Assembly: GCF_018343535.1 (NCBI RefSeq)
Contig: NZ_JAGYPF010000002.1
Coordinates: forward strand, 24,093-88,092
DNA from: Neobacillus rhizophilus
GTDB taxonomy: Bacteria; Bacillota; Bacilli; Bacillales; Cytobacillaceae
DNA length: 64,000 bases
Direction: 5' to 3'
Shown here: in pieces, positions 28,788-37,984 of the stretch
Position numbering within the stretch: the first letter of the stretch is position 1
Layout of the letters: each line of letters opens with the position of its first letter
The notes under the pieces: generated by a model
Told to the model about the DNA's origin: nothing
Database searches by the model: none
What the model saw: only the letters and a program-made list of their open reading frames with translations
Made by a program: the position numbers and the translations under genes

Positions 28788-31700
28788 GCACTGTAGGGCA
28801 AAGAGAAAGGATAACTCAGAATCGTATTGTTAAATTATTTCATGAGGAACTAGGTTATAAGTATCTTGGAAATTGGGAAGAACGTACAAACAACAGTAAC
28901 ATTGAAGAGCATTTGTTGATGGATTTCCTTTCAAGAAAAGGTTATAACCTTAACTTAATTAACAAAGCCCTACATGAGTTAAGGATAGCAGCAAACAATT
29001 ATAATGAAAGTCTTTATTCTAACAATAAAAACGTATATAGATTACTTCGCTATGGTGTACAAGTTAAGGCTGATGTAAGTGAAAATTATGAAACTGTTTA
29101 CCTCGTTGATTGGGAGCGGACTGAAAACAATGACTTTTACATTGCTGAGGAAGTAACGGTATTTGGTAATCATGAAAAGCGTCCTGATATTGTGTTATAC
29201 GTAAACGGAATTGCTATAGGTGTTCTAGAACTCAAGCGCAGTACTATTTCTATTGGTGATGGTATTCGTCAGAGTATTGTAAACCAAAAGAAGGAGTTTA
29301 TTGGTCAATTCTTTTCTACTATACAGTTTGTATTTGCAGGAAATGACACAGAAGGTTTACGCTATGGTACTATTGGCACAGCTGAAAAGTTCTTTCTTAA
29401 TTGGAAGGAAGATTTAAAAGACACTAGCCGATTACAGATTGACAAATACCTTCTAAAAATGTGTAACAAGGAGCGCCTCATGGAGCTGATGTATGATTTT
29501 GTACTATTTGATGGTGGGATAAAAAAACTACCAAGGGTTCATCAGTATTTTGGTATTAAAGCTGCTCAAGAACATGTTCGTAAGCGAGAAGGCGGCATAA
29601 TCTGGCATACTCAAGGTAGTGGTAAAAGTATTGTAATGGTGCTACTTGCAAAATGGATATTAGAGAATAATGCTAATGCACGTGTTGCCATTATTACTGA
29701 CCGTGATGAGCTCGATAAGCAAATTGAACGAGTCTTTAATGATGCCGGTGAGTCAATAAAACGAACCTCTAGCGGGAAAGACTTAATGGCACAACTTTCA
29801 CAAGCAACCCCAAGGTTAATCTGCTCGCTTGTTCATAAGTTTGGCAAGAAGGATGTAGAGAATTTTGAGGAGTTTATTAAGGAATTAGAAAGTAGTCCAT
29901 CGCTAGCGGTTGGTGAATTGTTTGTATTTGTAGATGAGTGTCACCGTACCCAAAGTGGGAAATTACACCGTGTAATGAAAGCTATGCTACCTAATGCTGT
30001 ATTTATTGGCTTTACCGGGACACCGTTATTAAAGAAGGATAAAAAGACTAGTCTAGAGGTATTTGGAAAGTACATTCATACTTATAAATTCAATGAGGCT
30101 GTTGAAGATGAAGTAGTATTGGATTTGTTGTACGAAGCACGTGATATTGATCAGAAACTTTCTTCTCCTCAGAGAATAGATGCATGGTTTGAAAGTAAAA
30201 CAAGAGGATTAAATGACTTTCAAAAAGCAGAATTGAGGAAAAAATGGGGGACAATGCAAAAAGTATTAAGTTCCCGTTCTAGGATGGACAAGGTTGTTAA
30301 TGATATTATTTTTGACTTTAGTTTAAAACCTAGACTAAGTTCTGAGAGAGGAAATGCTATCCTAGTAGCTGCGAATATATACGAAGCTTGTCGTTATTTT
30401 GATTTATTTCAACAAACATCATTGAAAGGTAAGTGTGCAGTTGTTACCTCATATAATCCAAGTACAAGGGATATTACCACTGAAGATACTGGGGCAAATA
30501 CTGAAACTGAAAAGGAATATATCTATAAGACTTATACGGACCTTTTAGAGAATGTCAGTGCAAAGCCTGGTAAGACCAAAACAGAATCTTATGAAGATGC
30601 TGTTAAGGAAAAGTTTCTTAAAGAGCCTTCAAACATGCGACTTTTAATTGTGGTTGATAAATTATTAACGGGATTTGATGCCCCAAGTTGTACGTATCTT
30701 TATATTGACAAATCTATGCAGGATCACGGGTTATTTCAGGCAATTTGTCGTGTAAATAGACTTGATACAGAAGATAAACAGTTCGGATACATTGTTGACT
30801 ATAAGGACCTCTTTAAAAAGGTTGAAAATGCTGTAGCAGTATATACATCAGAGCTAGATTATGAGGACTTTGATAAGGAAGATTGTGAGATCTTATTACA
30901 AGATAGACTAAAAAAAGGTCGGGAGCGCCTGGAAGATGCCATTGAACAATTAGCCTTTCTATGTGAACCTGTAGAACTACCTAAAGGAACACTAGAGTAT
31001 ATCAGGTACTTCTGTGGTAATACAGAGATTCCAGAAGAATTGAAGGCAAGAGAAGTTCAAAGAACAGCATTATATAAAGGAACAGTTGCATTAATCCGTG
31101 CATACGCTAATATTTCCGATGATATGGAAGCAGCTGGTTATACTTTATCAGAAATTAATGAAATCAAGGATTTATTAGATTTTTATCTTAAACTACGTGA
31201 AGAAATCAAAAGAGCAAGCGGCGAAACTATTGATCTTAAACCATATGAAGCAGATATGCGTCATTTGATTGACAATTACATTCAAGCGGAAGATTCCCAA
31301 GTTATATCAACTTTTGGTGAAATGCCACTTATCGAACTTATTGTAAAATCGGGAATTGCAGATGCTGTTGATAAGTTGCCAAATGGTATTAAGGGAAATA
31401 AAGAAGCAGTTGCTGAAACAATTGAGAACAATGTTAGAAGTAAAATTATCAAGGATCATTTAATTGACCCTGCCTTCTTTGAAGAAATGTCTGCATTACT
31501 TAGTACAATCATAACAGAGCGTAAAGAAAAAGCTATTAGTTATGAAGATTACTTAAAGAAAATTGCAGAGTTAGCAAAAAAAGTACAAAAGGGAAAAAAT
31601 GTTAATACCCCAGATGATTTAAAAACACCTGCAATGAGAGTTCTCTATAATAATTTAGGGCAAGATAAAGATAAAGCCATTGCAGTCCATGAAAGTATTC

Positions 31701-31837
31701 TAAAATGTAGACCTGATGGCTGGAGGGGAAATCCCGCTAAAGAGATGGTTATTAAGCGATCATTATATGAAATTTTCAAGGATGTAGATGAAGTGGAAAG
31801 AGTATTCTTAATCATAGAACAGCAGAGTGAGTATTAG
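28784..31837 (+). CDS. hsdR: Type I restriction endonuclease HsdR
   Basis: Motor and nuclease subunit, 1017 residues. N-terminal PD-(D/E)xK nuclease with Asp135 (RPDIVLYV) and Glu149-x-Lys151 (LELKR), SF2 helicase with Walker A TQGSGKS (about 276-282), DEAD-box variant DECH (near 384) and motif III FTGTP, then a C-terminal helical region that contacts HsdM. Starts inside the hsdS stop (ATGA). All key motifs are present, so the system is probably active. Confidence 0.95.
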   Translation: MSTVGQRERITQNRIVKLFHEELGYKYLGNWEERTNNSNIEEHLLMDFLSRKGYNLNLINKALHELRIAANNYNESLYSNNKNVYRLLRYGVQVKADVSENYETVYLVDWERTENNDFYIAEEVTVFGNHEKRPDIVLYVNGIAIGVLELKRSTISIGDGIRQSIVNQKKEFIGQFFSTIQFVFAGNDTEGLRYGTIGTAEKFFLNWKEDLKDTSRLQIDKYLLKMCNKERLMELMYDFVLFDGGIKKLPRVHQYFGIKAAQEHVRKREGGIIWHTQGSGKSIVMVLLAKWILENNANARVAIITDRDELDKQIERVFNDAGESIKRTSSGKDLMAQLSQATPRLICSLVHKFGKKDVENFEEFIKELESSPSLAVGELFVFVDECHRTQSGKLHRVMKAMLPNAVFIGFTGTPLLKKDKKTSLEVFGKYIHTYKFNEAVEDEVVLDLLYEARDIDQKLSSPQRIDAWFESKTRGLNDFQKAELRKKWGTMQKVLSSRSRMDKVVNDIIFDFSLKPRLSSERGNAILVAANIYEACRYFDLFQQTSLKGKCAVVTSYNPSTRDITTEDTGANTETEKEYIYKTYTDLLENVSAKPGKTKTESYEDAVKEKFLKEPSNMRLLIVVDKLLTGFDAPSCTYLYIDKSMQDHGLFQAICRVNRLDTEDKQFGYIVDYKDLFKKVENAVAVYTSELDYEDFDKEDCEILLQDRLKKGRERLEDAIEQLAFLCEPVELPKGTLEYIRYFCGNTEIPEELKAREVQRTALYKGTVALIRAYANISDDMEAAGYTLSEINEIKDLLDFYLKLREEIKRASGETIDLKPYEADMRHLIDNYIQAEDSQVISTFGEMPLIELIVKSGIADAVDKLPNGIKGNKEAVAETIENNVRSKIIKDHLIDPAFFEEMSALLSTIITERKEKAISYEDYLKKIAELAKKVQKGKNVNTPDDLKTPAMRVLYNNLGQDKDKAIAVHESILKCRPDGWRGNPAKEMVIKRSLYEIFKDVDEVERVFLIIEQQSEY

Positions 31838-31838
31838 T

Positions 31839-32549
31839 ATGGAACAATTAAAGTTTGGAGATATCACCATAGAAGTTGAACAGAAGGATATTAAAAATAT
31901 CCATTTAAGTGTACACCCGCCATTAGGAAGAGTTCGTATTGCAGCTCCTTCTAGAATGGATATTGATACTATAAGGGTTTATGCTCTCTCAAAACTTAAT
32001 TGGATAAAAAAAGAACAGCTTAAATTTAAGAATCAGGACAGAGAAGAACAAAGAGAATTCCTTAATAGAGAAAGCCATTACTATAAAGGGAAACGTTACT
32101 TGTTAAAAATTATAGAGACTGATTCACCACCAAAAGTGGAACTGATGCACAGTACACTAGTCCTTTATATCCGGCCAGAAACCTCAATTGAGAAGAGACA
32201 AGCTATATTAGATAAGTGGTATCGTGCACAGCTGAAAGAGGATTTACCAGCACTTATTGAAAAATGGGAAAACAAGTTGAATGTCAAAGTGGATGAGTTT
32301 AGAATAAAGAAAATGAAAACAAAATGGGGAACTTGTAATCGTGAGGCTAAGAGGATTTGGGTCAATTTAGAGTTGGCTAAAAAACCTCCGGAATGCTTAG
32401 AGTACATTGTAGTTCATGAAATGGTGCATTTATTGGAAAGAAATCATAATGACAGATTTATTTCATTCATGAATAAATATTTACCCAAATGGCGTTTTTA
32501 TAAAGATGAATTAAATAGATTACCTTTAAGGCATGAAAATTGGAATTAA
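31839..32549 (+). CDS. YgjP-like metallopeptidase of the hsd operon
   Basis: DUF45/M48-type zinc peptidase, about 236 residues, with the HEMVHLLERNH motif (HExxH and downstream His) near residue 193 and a preceding KWGTC segment. Such proteins often follow hsdR in type I loci, but their role is unknown. One base separates the hsdR stop from the ATG at 31839; a GTG at 31827 is an alternative start. Confidence 0.85.
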   Translation: MEQLKFGDITIEVEQKDIKNIHLSVHPPLGRVRIAAPSRMDIDTIRVYALSKLNWIKKEQLKFKNQDREEQREFLNRESHYYKGKRYLLKIIETDSPPKVELMHSTLVLYIRPETSIEKRQAILDKWYRAQLKEDLPALIEKWENKLNVKVDEFRIKKMKTKWGTCNREAKRIWVNLELAKKPPECLEYIVVHEMVHLLERNHNDRFISFMNKYLPKWRFYKDELNRLPLRHENWN

Positions 32550-32652
32550 TATCACCATAGATAAAAGCTTAAAAAATCATTTCATAGCTTATAAAATCGA
32601 ATCAAGCAATTATTCAGATATATATTATATATGAGAATATATATTTTAATTG

Positions 32653-32692
32653 ACGGCTTCAATCTCTTAATGGGATTGAAGCCGTTTTATTT
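32653..32692 (+). terminator. Hairpin after the hsd operon and directly before radC
   Basis: Perfect 12-bp stem (32653-32664 with 32674-32685) followed by TTTATTTT. It ends the hsd operon but lies only a few bases before the radC ribosome binding site. Confidence 0.75.
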
Positions 32693-32707
32693 TGAGGAGG
32701 AATACGA

Positions 32708-33214
32708 ATGAGCTATAAAAATGTAAAGCAAGAACAACTAAAATTATTTGAACAATCACTTCCATCAAAGTCAGCTGCAAAAAGAGTCAATATCGTCAGT
32801 TTAAAAGTTGTAAAGGAAACCAGCTTTCTGTACCCAGAAAGAAATGTAAAATCTCCAGAAGGTGCTTACAAGCTACTAAAACAGTTCTTAGTAGAAGCTG
32901 ACCGTGAGTACTTTTTAGTTGTATGTTTAGACACTAAAAACCAACCAACGGCCATTAATGTGTGTCATATGGGAAGTTTAAACGCTAGTATAGTTCATCC
33001 TAGGGAGGTTCTAAAGCCTGCTATTTTATCAAACTCAGCCTCGATAATTGTTGCCCATAATCATCCAAGTAATGATCCTACACCAAGTAAGGAAGATATT
33101 GAAGTGACCAAGAGGCTTATAGAGGCTGGTAAGATTATAGGGATTGAGGTGTTGGATCACTTAATTGTTTGCGCTGATAAATTTGTATCTCTAAAAGAAA
33201 AAGGATATGTCTGA
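32708..33214 (+). CDS. RadC-family JAB/MPN protein (short form)
   Basis: JAMM-fold protein of 168 residues with HNHPSNDPTPSKED, the His-x-His-x7-Ser-x2-Asp zinc motif. The N-terminal helix-hairpin-helix part of chromosomal RadC is missing, as is common for RadC proteins on mobile elements, including SCC. Biochemical function is unknown; a role in DNA repair is doubtful. ATG at 32708 after GAGGAGG. Confidence 0.88.
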   Translation: MSYKNVKQEQLKLFEQSLPSKSAAKRVNIVSLKVVKETSFLYPERNVKSPEGAYKLLKQFLVEADREYFLVVCLDTKNQPTAINVCHMGSLNASIVHPREVLKPAILSNSASIIVAHNHPSNDPTPSKEDIEVTKRLIEAGKIIGIEVLDHLIVCADKFVSLKEKGYV

Positions 33215-33229
33215 AGGAGTGGTAGGATT

Positions 33230-33529
33230 ATGGAGAGTATTCAGCTTTTCACGAAATTTATGGGTCTACACGCTGATACTGCTATAGATGAAAGGAAAAT
33301 CAGCTTCGAATCAACAGAACTTTACCAAGACGAGATTGATGAAAAACTTATCCCGATTATGCACTTAAAACAGCTACCTAATCCAATTCAATTTGATACT
33401 TTGCTTTATGAGGATGATAAAGGGAATGATTGGATAGCAGGTATAGTCGTCAATCCTGCAACAAATGTAAGAGAATATATTGTGTTAATTCATAATGGAC
33501 AGCCTATAGTAAATGAATTTTTGTTATAG
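33230..33529 (+). CDS. Hypothetical protein
   Basis: 99 residues, acidic, no recognised domain, signal or membrane segment. ATG follows GAAGGAG. Fifteen bases after radC and in the same orientation, so probably cotranscribed with it. Confidence 0.75.
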   Translation: MESIQLFTKFMGLHADTAIDERKISFESTELYQDEIDEKLIPIMHLKQLPNPIQFDTLLYEDDKGNDWIAGIVVNPATNVREYIVLIHNGQPIVNEFLL

Positions 33530-33567
33530 CTTGAAATCATACAATTTGAGTTTATGGAGGTAATAAT

Positions 33568-33771
33568 ATGCTGCCTAATTTACCTTGGAAAACGGCGGGA
33601 GGAAAGGTGTTTTGGGATACCCTAGAAACAAGGAATGGTTGGAAATTGCAGTGTAATATTTTTACAAACCATTTTAGAATTATTGACCCTGAAAATATAC
33701 GACAAGCCTGGGGTTTGGATGAGCAAGAAATTAGGAGGACCTTTAACAAGTTTACTAATAGATTTGATTAA
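33568..33771 (+). CDS. Small conserved-looking mobile-element protein
   Basis: 67 residues, beginning MLPNLPWKTAGGKVFW and rich in aromatic residues, with IIDPENIRQAWG. It resembles small proteins that occur on Firmicutes plasmids and integrative elements; no function is known. Strong TATGGAGG ribosome binding site. Confidence 0.75.
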   Translation: MLPNLPWKTAGGKVFWDTLETRNGWKLQCNIFTNHFRIIDPENIRQAWGLDEQEIRRTFNKFTNRFD

Positions 33772-33774
33772 GAT

Positions 33775-33812
33775 AAAGTCGATCATTCATAGAATGACCG
33801 GCTTTATTTATT
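33775..33812 (+). terminator. Hairpin directly before the next gene
   Basis: 14-bp stem with two G-U pairs (33775-33788 with 33792-33805) followed by ATTTATTT and then the Shine-Dalgarno of the gene at 33826. It could act as a weak terminator or a 5' protective hairpin. Confidence 0.6.
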
Positions 33813-33825
33813 TGGAGGGGATCTC

Positions 33826-34212
33826 ATGAAAACTATTAAATCGATTAATGACATCACTGAAATTAATTCAGATTATCCATTTCATTTTATGGAGCATTTA
33901 AAGCAGGAATTTATGGAATTGTATGAGGTTTTAGGGGATGGTGAGAAGCTATTCGAATTTAATGTACCGACAGAATTAGCATTTTGTGTGCTCCAGAAGA
34001 ATGATGGAGTAAAGGGACTTTGTCGAAGCCCTTTTGATTTAGAGTTCGTGGAAAGGTTTCACGTGGAACAAGTTACATTTTACCGTATTGGGGTCAGATT
34101 TAATGACGAGGTAGCAATATATTATTCCTTAAAAGGTTTGCATTCACAGGAGGATGAGGATTGGCTTGAGGAGCAATCTGAATGGGCAGAAGGGAAGGAT
34201 GGCGATGTTTGA
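33826..34212 (+). CDS. Hypothetical protein
   Basis: 128 residues, strongly acidic at the C-terminus, no recognised domain. ATG after GGAGGGG. Its 3' end overlaps the DUF960 gene by eight bases. It contains a near-parS sequence at 34055-34070. Confidence 0.75.
   Translation: MKTIKSINDITEINSDYPFHFMEHLKQEFMELYEVLGDGEKLFEFNVPTELAFCVLQKNDGVKGLCRSPFDLEFVERFHVEQVTFYRIGVRFNDEVAIYYSLKGLHSQEDEDWLEEQSEWAEGKDGDV
34055..34070. promoter_or_regulatory. Near-consensus parS within the element
   Basis: GGTTTCACGTGGAACA differs from the parS form at 6840 only in its first base. It lies within a coding sequence. Confidence 0.5.
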
Positions 34213-34513
34213 AAAGGAAAAGAATAGGTTTGTTACCAGATCAGTTGATAGTGAAGTACCAATTGAAATCCAAGTCTTAATTTGGGATTTTATAGATGAA
34301 CTAAAAGAAAAGCGTCAGTCAGAAATGGATTACTTGCAAGTCTTTCAGTTAACCATTCAAGATGGGGTTCAAGTAATAATTAACACTCAAGAAGAACCAT
34401 TAAAAGAGGATTGTATTAAAGTGACGGTACCAAAAAATAAAATGCTTTCAACTAGAATATGGGTTATGGATGATGGAAACTATTCAACAATGCTTTTTCC
34501 ATCTGACTACTAA
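34205..34513 (+). CDS. DUF960 family protein (SCC-associated)
   Basis: 102 residues with the DUF960 pattern NRFVTR.., IQVLIWDFIDELKEK.., DYLQVFQL and WVMDDGNYSTMLFPSDY. DUF960 genes are a conserved part of staphylococcal SCC elements near ccr; function unknown. I choose ATG 34205 with the AAGGGAAGG site; another ATG lies at 34199. Translationally coupled to the preceding gene. Confidence 0.8.
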   Translation: MFEKEKNRFVTRSVDSEVPIEIQVLIWDFIDELKEKRQSEMDYLQVFQLTIQDGVQVIINTQEEPLKEDCIKVTVPKNKMLSTRIWVMDDGNYSTMLFPSDY

Positions 34514-34533
34514 GGAATGGGGGCAATAATAAG

Positions 34534-34605
34534 GTGAATCCAATAATAAATGTGCTAATTGTAGAGGTTGCTAAAGTAATAATAGAAGTACTTAAGCGCA
34601 AGTAG
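34534..34605 (+). CDS. Possible 23-residue hydrophobic peptide
   Basis: GTG-initiated ORF of 23 codons with a GGGGG site about ten bases upstream. The product starts MNPIINVLIV, has alternating hydrophobic and Glu residues in the middle and ends in KRK, which would make an amphipathic or membrane-active helix. Similar in kind to type I toxins or phenol-soluble modulins, but I see no sequence match to either. It lies between DUF960 and the terminator facing the recombinases. Translation is unproven. Confidence 0.4.
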   Translation: MNPIINVLIVEVAKVIIEVLKRK

Positions 34606-34613
34606 GTGATATC

Positions 34614-34654
34614 AAAAAAAGAGACAAAATAGCTTTCTCAGGTCTCTTTTTTTT
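34614..34654. terminator. Bidirectional terminator between convergent units
   Basis: AAAAAAGAGAC and GTCTCTTTTTT flank a short loop; A- and T-runs on both sides allow action on both strands. Confidence 0.85.
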
Positions 34655-34676
34655 CTATGATCCATTACCTCAGGGG

Positions 34677-36323
34677 TTAAAGAATAATCGAAAAACGTAC
34701 TTGGCTATGCTTTTGCTTTGGAAAAGCATTAGCCCCTCCTGAATCATAATCAGAAGGGGCTAAGTCTAAAAAATGCTGTTGAGTGCTTTCGTTAAAATTT
34801 AATTCAATCCTTTCAATTTGACGGTCCTTTACGCCTATACATTTAACAATTAAATGCAAAAGGGCTTTAATTTTTTGCGAAGATGCTTCTTTGAGTACCT
34901 TATCAAGTCTTTCTAGGATAGTTTTTACAAAACCATAGTCTATAGGCTGGCTATTGTCGTCACCAAGGTCCCATTCGATTTCTGATTTACGGGAGTATAG
35001 GGCATTTGATTCCTCTTTTAGCTCATCTAATCGCTTTACGAGCATTTCCCTATCAATGGCATCTTCTTCATAAAGGTCAAAATACTTCTTACGCTTTGCT
35101 TCAAATTGACTAATCTTCTTTTCGATTTGCTGCAATTCATTTTTCAAAGGTAGGACACTAGACTTTTTTTGTTTATTAATAGTTAAAACGATATCCTTCA
35201 GTATTTTGGGATTATTCACTACCTCCTTAATACGATGATAGACGTATTGCTCGGCTTCATCGGCTCGAATACTATTGGCATTGCATACATTGCTACCTTT
35301 ACTTCTAAAATTCCCACAAGAATAATAGCGTCGTACAATCCTTTCACCATTTTTATTTCTATTAATGGTCCGGCTAGATACCATTGATGCACCACATTTT
35401 GGGCAACGTATTAATCCAGTTAAGGTATAGTTCCCATCGAATTGTCTTGGGGATACTGACGATTTTTTTTGCTGTAATAGTTGAACCTTATCCCATAAAC
35501 CCTGTGAAATAATTGGTTCATGATTTCCATCAACAATTATAGGATCCGAATTTTTACCTTTCCTCCTCCTTTCATTCCAATTTTCAAACCTATTGAAGCG
35601 AATTTTACCTATATATACAGGGTTTGTGATTATTTCTTTTATAGCTGAAGTGCTAAATGCATTGCCTCGCTTTGTTTTAAAGCCCTTATGGTTTAAATGG
35701 TTGGCAATTGCCTTTAAACCCTTACCAGCAGCATACAATTCAAATATATCTCTAATTATTGATGCTTCCTCGGGAACAATTTCTAGCTTAGAATTATTCC
35801 GCTTTCGGTCAAATGAAGATTGTGAACTGCGGTAACCAAGGACAATACCGCCATTCCACTGTCCAGATCTGGCTCTTTCCTTCATGCCCATCTTTACATT
35901 ATCAACGATCGTATTACGTTCTAATTCACCGACTGCACCAAGCATTTGTAATGCAAATCTCCCCATGGGGGTTTCGGTCTCGAAATTCTCTGAGAAGCTA
36001 CGAAAGGTAATCCCGCACCGATTAAGATCCTCCACAATTTTTAAAAGATCAATGGTTCGCCGACTAATTCTATTAATCTTCCAAACTAATACTTCATCAA
36101 ATTCCTTATTTTTTGCATCTCGTAATAAACGCTGTAATTCAAGGCGACCATCCGTTGATTTTCCACTTATTCCACGATCCACATACTCACTGTAAATTAC
36201 CTTCTGATGCATTTTACAGTAGGTTCGTAAATTGTCTAGCTGAGCATCGATAGAATATCCATGTTCAGCTTGTTCTTCTGTTGAAACACGAGCATATATT
36301 GCTACAAGAATAACCTGGGACAC
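34677..36323 (-). CDS. Large serine recombinase, CcrB-like
   Basis: Site-specific recombinase of 548 residues. N-terminal resolvase domain with the catalytic Ser14 in AIYARVSTEEQ, Arg in the GRLELQRLL region, a Recombinase domain (about 175-280), a zinc ribbon (CPKCGASM ... YYSCGNF ... NVCN) and a C-terminal coiled coil (about 400-480). I choose the GTG at 36323 because GGAG lies eight bases upstream and the catalytic domain begins directly after; longer forms extend into non-conserved sequence. Second of two recombinase genes, 52 bases after the first. Length and order match ccrB of SCC. Confidence 0.9.
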   Translation of the reverse strand: MSQVILVAIYARVSTEEQAEHGYSIDAQLDNLRTYCKMHQKVIYSEYVDRGISGKSTDGRLELQRLLRDAKNKEFDEVLVWKINRISRRTIDLLKIVEDLNRCGITFRSFSENFETETPMGRFALQMLGAVGELERNTIVDNVKMGMKERARSGQWNGGIVLGYRSSQSSFDRKRNNSKLEIVPEEASIIRDIFELYAAGKGLKAIANHLNHKGFKTKRGNAFSTSAIKEIITNPVYIGKIRFNRFENWNERRRKGKNSDPIIVDGNHEPIISQGLWDKVQLLQQKKSSVSPRQFDGNYTLTGLIRCPKCGASMVSSRTINRNKNGERIVRRYYSCGNFRSKGSNVCNANSIRADEAEQYVYHRIKEVVNNPKILKDIVLTINKQKKSSVLPLKNELQQIEKKISQFEAKRKKYFDLYEEDAIDREMLVKRLDELKEESNALYSRKSEIEWDLGDDNSQPIDYGFVKTILERLDKVLKEASSQKIKALLHLIVKCIGVKDRQIERIELNFNESTQQHFLDLAPSDYDSGGANAFPKQKHSQVRFSIIL

Positions 36324-36375
36324 TTCATTCACTCCTTCAACATGGATAATAAAAATAAATTTATAAAAGCTAATA

Positions 36376-37929
36376 TTAATTTTGATGCTGTAATGAATTA
36401 GACCCATCAGCGATAAGGGGGAGAATTTCAGGTTGGAAAAAAATCTTAACGGATTCAAATTCTCGATCCTGATTAATCGTTACCTTTTCAATGAGGCTTT
36501 TCACGAGAACTTTTTGCTGCTCCTCTGGAGCAGTGGGCCATAGCTCCTCAAATTTTATTAGCAAACTTTGTACTTCCTGAAATGACACCAACTTTAACTT
36601 TAGTTGGCTTATTTCAATTTCAACTTGCTCCTTTTCCTTTGAGAAGGATGCTTCTTGTTCTTTGTAGGAGGAGATTCTATCAACAAATGTAGCTTTGTCC
36701 ATTACTTCATCTTCAAATAGACTAAAGCACCTCTGCTTTTTACTCTTGGTTTCTTTTAATTGCTTATTAATACTACTGAATTGCTTTTGTAGCATTTTTT
36801 GTTTTTCTTCAAGAGAAGAATTGATTCGGCTGACAATATCCTTCAATAGGCTTGGATGGTTAATAATATTTTTAAGCTTTGAAAGGATTAATTGTTCAAT
36901 TTTATCAGCAGGAATGGAGTTAGGCCTACAAACAGCAATACCTTTGTTTTGATATTGATTACAAATGTAGTAGTGATAGGTAACTCTTTGCCCACTTTTT
37001 CGCTGTTGTGAAGTATTGAAGGGAATCATACTACTGTCACAAATTGGACAGCGAAGTATTGATGATAAAGGATAACACCGTTCAATTACTTTTGTTGGTT
37101 TCTTTTGATTATTCTTTACGCTTTTCTTAACCTTATTCCACAAATTCATTGAAATAATTGGTTCATGATGCCCTTCTACGGTTACATTTTGTTGTATCGA
37201 TGGCTCGAAATACTGTATGTTACCGATATACACTGGATTATTTAATATTTTTCTAATAGTGCTAATAGAAAAGTGCTTCTGATGTTTACTCTGAAATCCA
37301 TTAATATTCAAGAAATTCACTATTGCTTTTAACCCTTTGCCTTCTGAATACATTAAGAAAATTGATCTTACCAGCTGGGCTTCCTCAGGAATGATATAGA
37401 GCTCTGTAGTTTTCCGTCTTTGAGATTGATAGGCAATTGTTCTGGTTTCATATCCTAAAATAGAAGCACCACAGTAAATACCTCTCTTATTTCGCTGATG
37501 TCGCCCCATTTGTATATTTTCCGCAATTGTCTTTCTCTCCAGTTCACCAACGGCAGCCATCATTTGAAGGGTAAATTGGCCCAGGGAAGAGGAGAGATCA
37601 AATTGTTCTGATATACTTTGTAAAGAGACTTGATGTCTCTTTAATTCTTCAGTGATTTCTAAAAGATCAATTACATTTCGGGCTAACCTATTAATCTTCC
37701 AAACCAATACTTTTTGAAATTTTCCAAGTTTAGCATCCTCTAGTAACCTTTGAAGTTCAGGTCGGTTTGAGGCTGATTTACCTGATAAACCATTATCGGT
37801 ATATATGTCATATATCATCCAATTATTTTGTTGAGCATATTCCTTTAACAGTTTATTTTGGGCAGGAACACTAAATCCGAATTCTGCCTGTTCTGAGGTA
37901 CTGACACGTATATACAAAGCGACAAGCAT
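36376..37929 (-). CDS. Large serine recombinase, CcrA-like
   Basis: 517 residues from the ATG at 37929, which has the ideal AAGGAGGG site. Resolvase domain with Ser10 in ALYIRVSTSEQ, Recombinase domain (about 165-275), zinc ribbon (CPICDSSM ... YYICNQY ... AVCR) and a C-terminal coiled coil rich in Lys/Glu/Gln. It is clearly related to, but divergent from, its downstream partner, as CcrA and CcrB are. Staphylococcal CcrA is shorter (about 450). A hairpin lies directly before its ribosome binding site. Confidence 0.9.
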   Translation of the reverse strand: MLVALYIRVSTSEQAEFGFSVPAQNKLLKEYAQQNNWMIYDIYTDNGLSGKSASNRPELQRLLEDAKLGKFQKVLVWKINRLARNVIDLLEITEELKRHQVSLQSISEQFDLSSSLGQFTLQMMAAVGELERKTIAENIQMGRHQRNKRGIYCGASILGYETRTIAYQSQRRKTTELYIIPEEAQLVRSIFLMYSEGKGLKAIVNFLNINGFQSKHQKHFSISTIRKILNNPVYIGNIQYFEPSIQQNVTVEGHHEPIISMNLWNKVKKSVKNNQKKPTKVIERCYPLSSILRCPICDSSMIPFNTSQQRKSGQRVTYHYYICNQYQNKGIAVCRPNSIPADKIEQLILSKLKNIINHPSLLKDIVSRINSSLEEKQKMLQKQFSSINKQLKETKSKKQRCFSLFEDEVMDKATFVDRISSYKEQEASFSKEKEQVEIEISQLKLKLVSFQEVQSLLIKFEELWPTAPEEQQKVLVKSLIEKVTINQDREFESVKIFFQPEILPLIADGSNSLQHQN

Positions 37930-37947
37930 TATATCCCTCCTTTCCAT

Positions 37948-37974
37948 TAAGGGTCTAAAATATAGACCTTTAAT
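37948..37974 (-). other. Hairpin before the CcrA-like gene
   Basis: 11-bp stem with one G-U pair (37948-37958 with 37964-37974), placed a few bases before the AAGGAGGG of the recombinase gene. Confidence 0.6.
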
Positions 37975-37984
37975 GAAGCTATTT

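Noticed and set aside
34534..34605. PSM-mec homologue
   Set aside because: The sequence shares size and general amphipathic character but no clear residue match; reported only as a possible peptide.
35452..35464. Further copy of the TACTGACGAT motif in the CcrB-like gene
   Set aside because: It is a single copy in a coding sequence without an inverted partner; may be chance.
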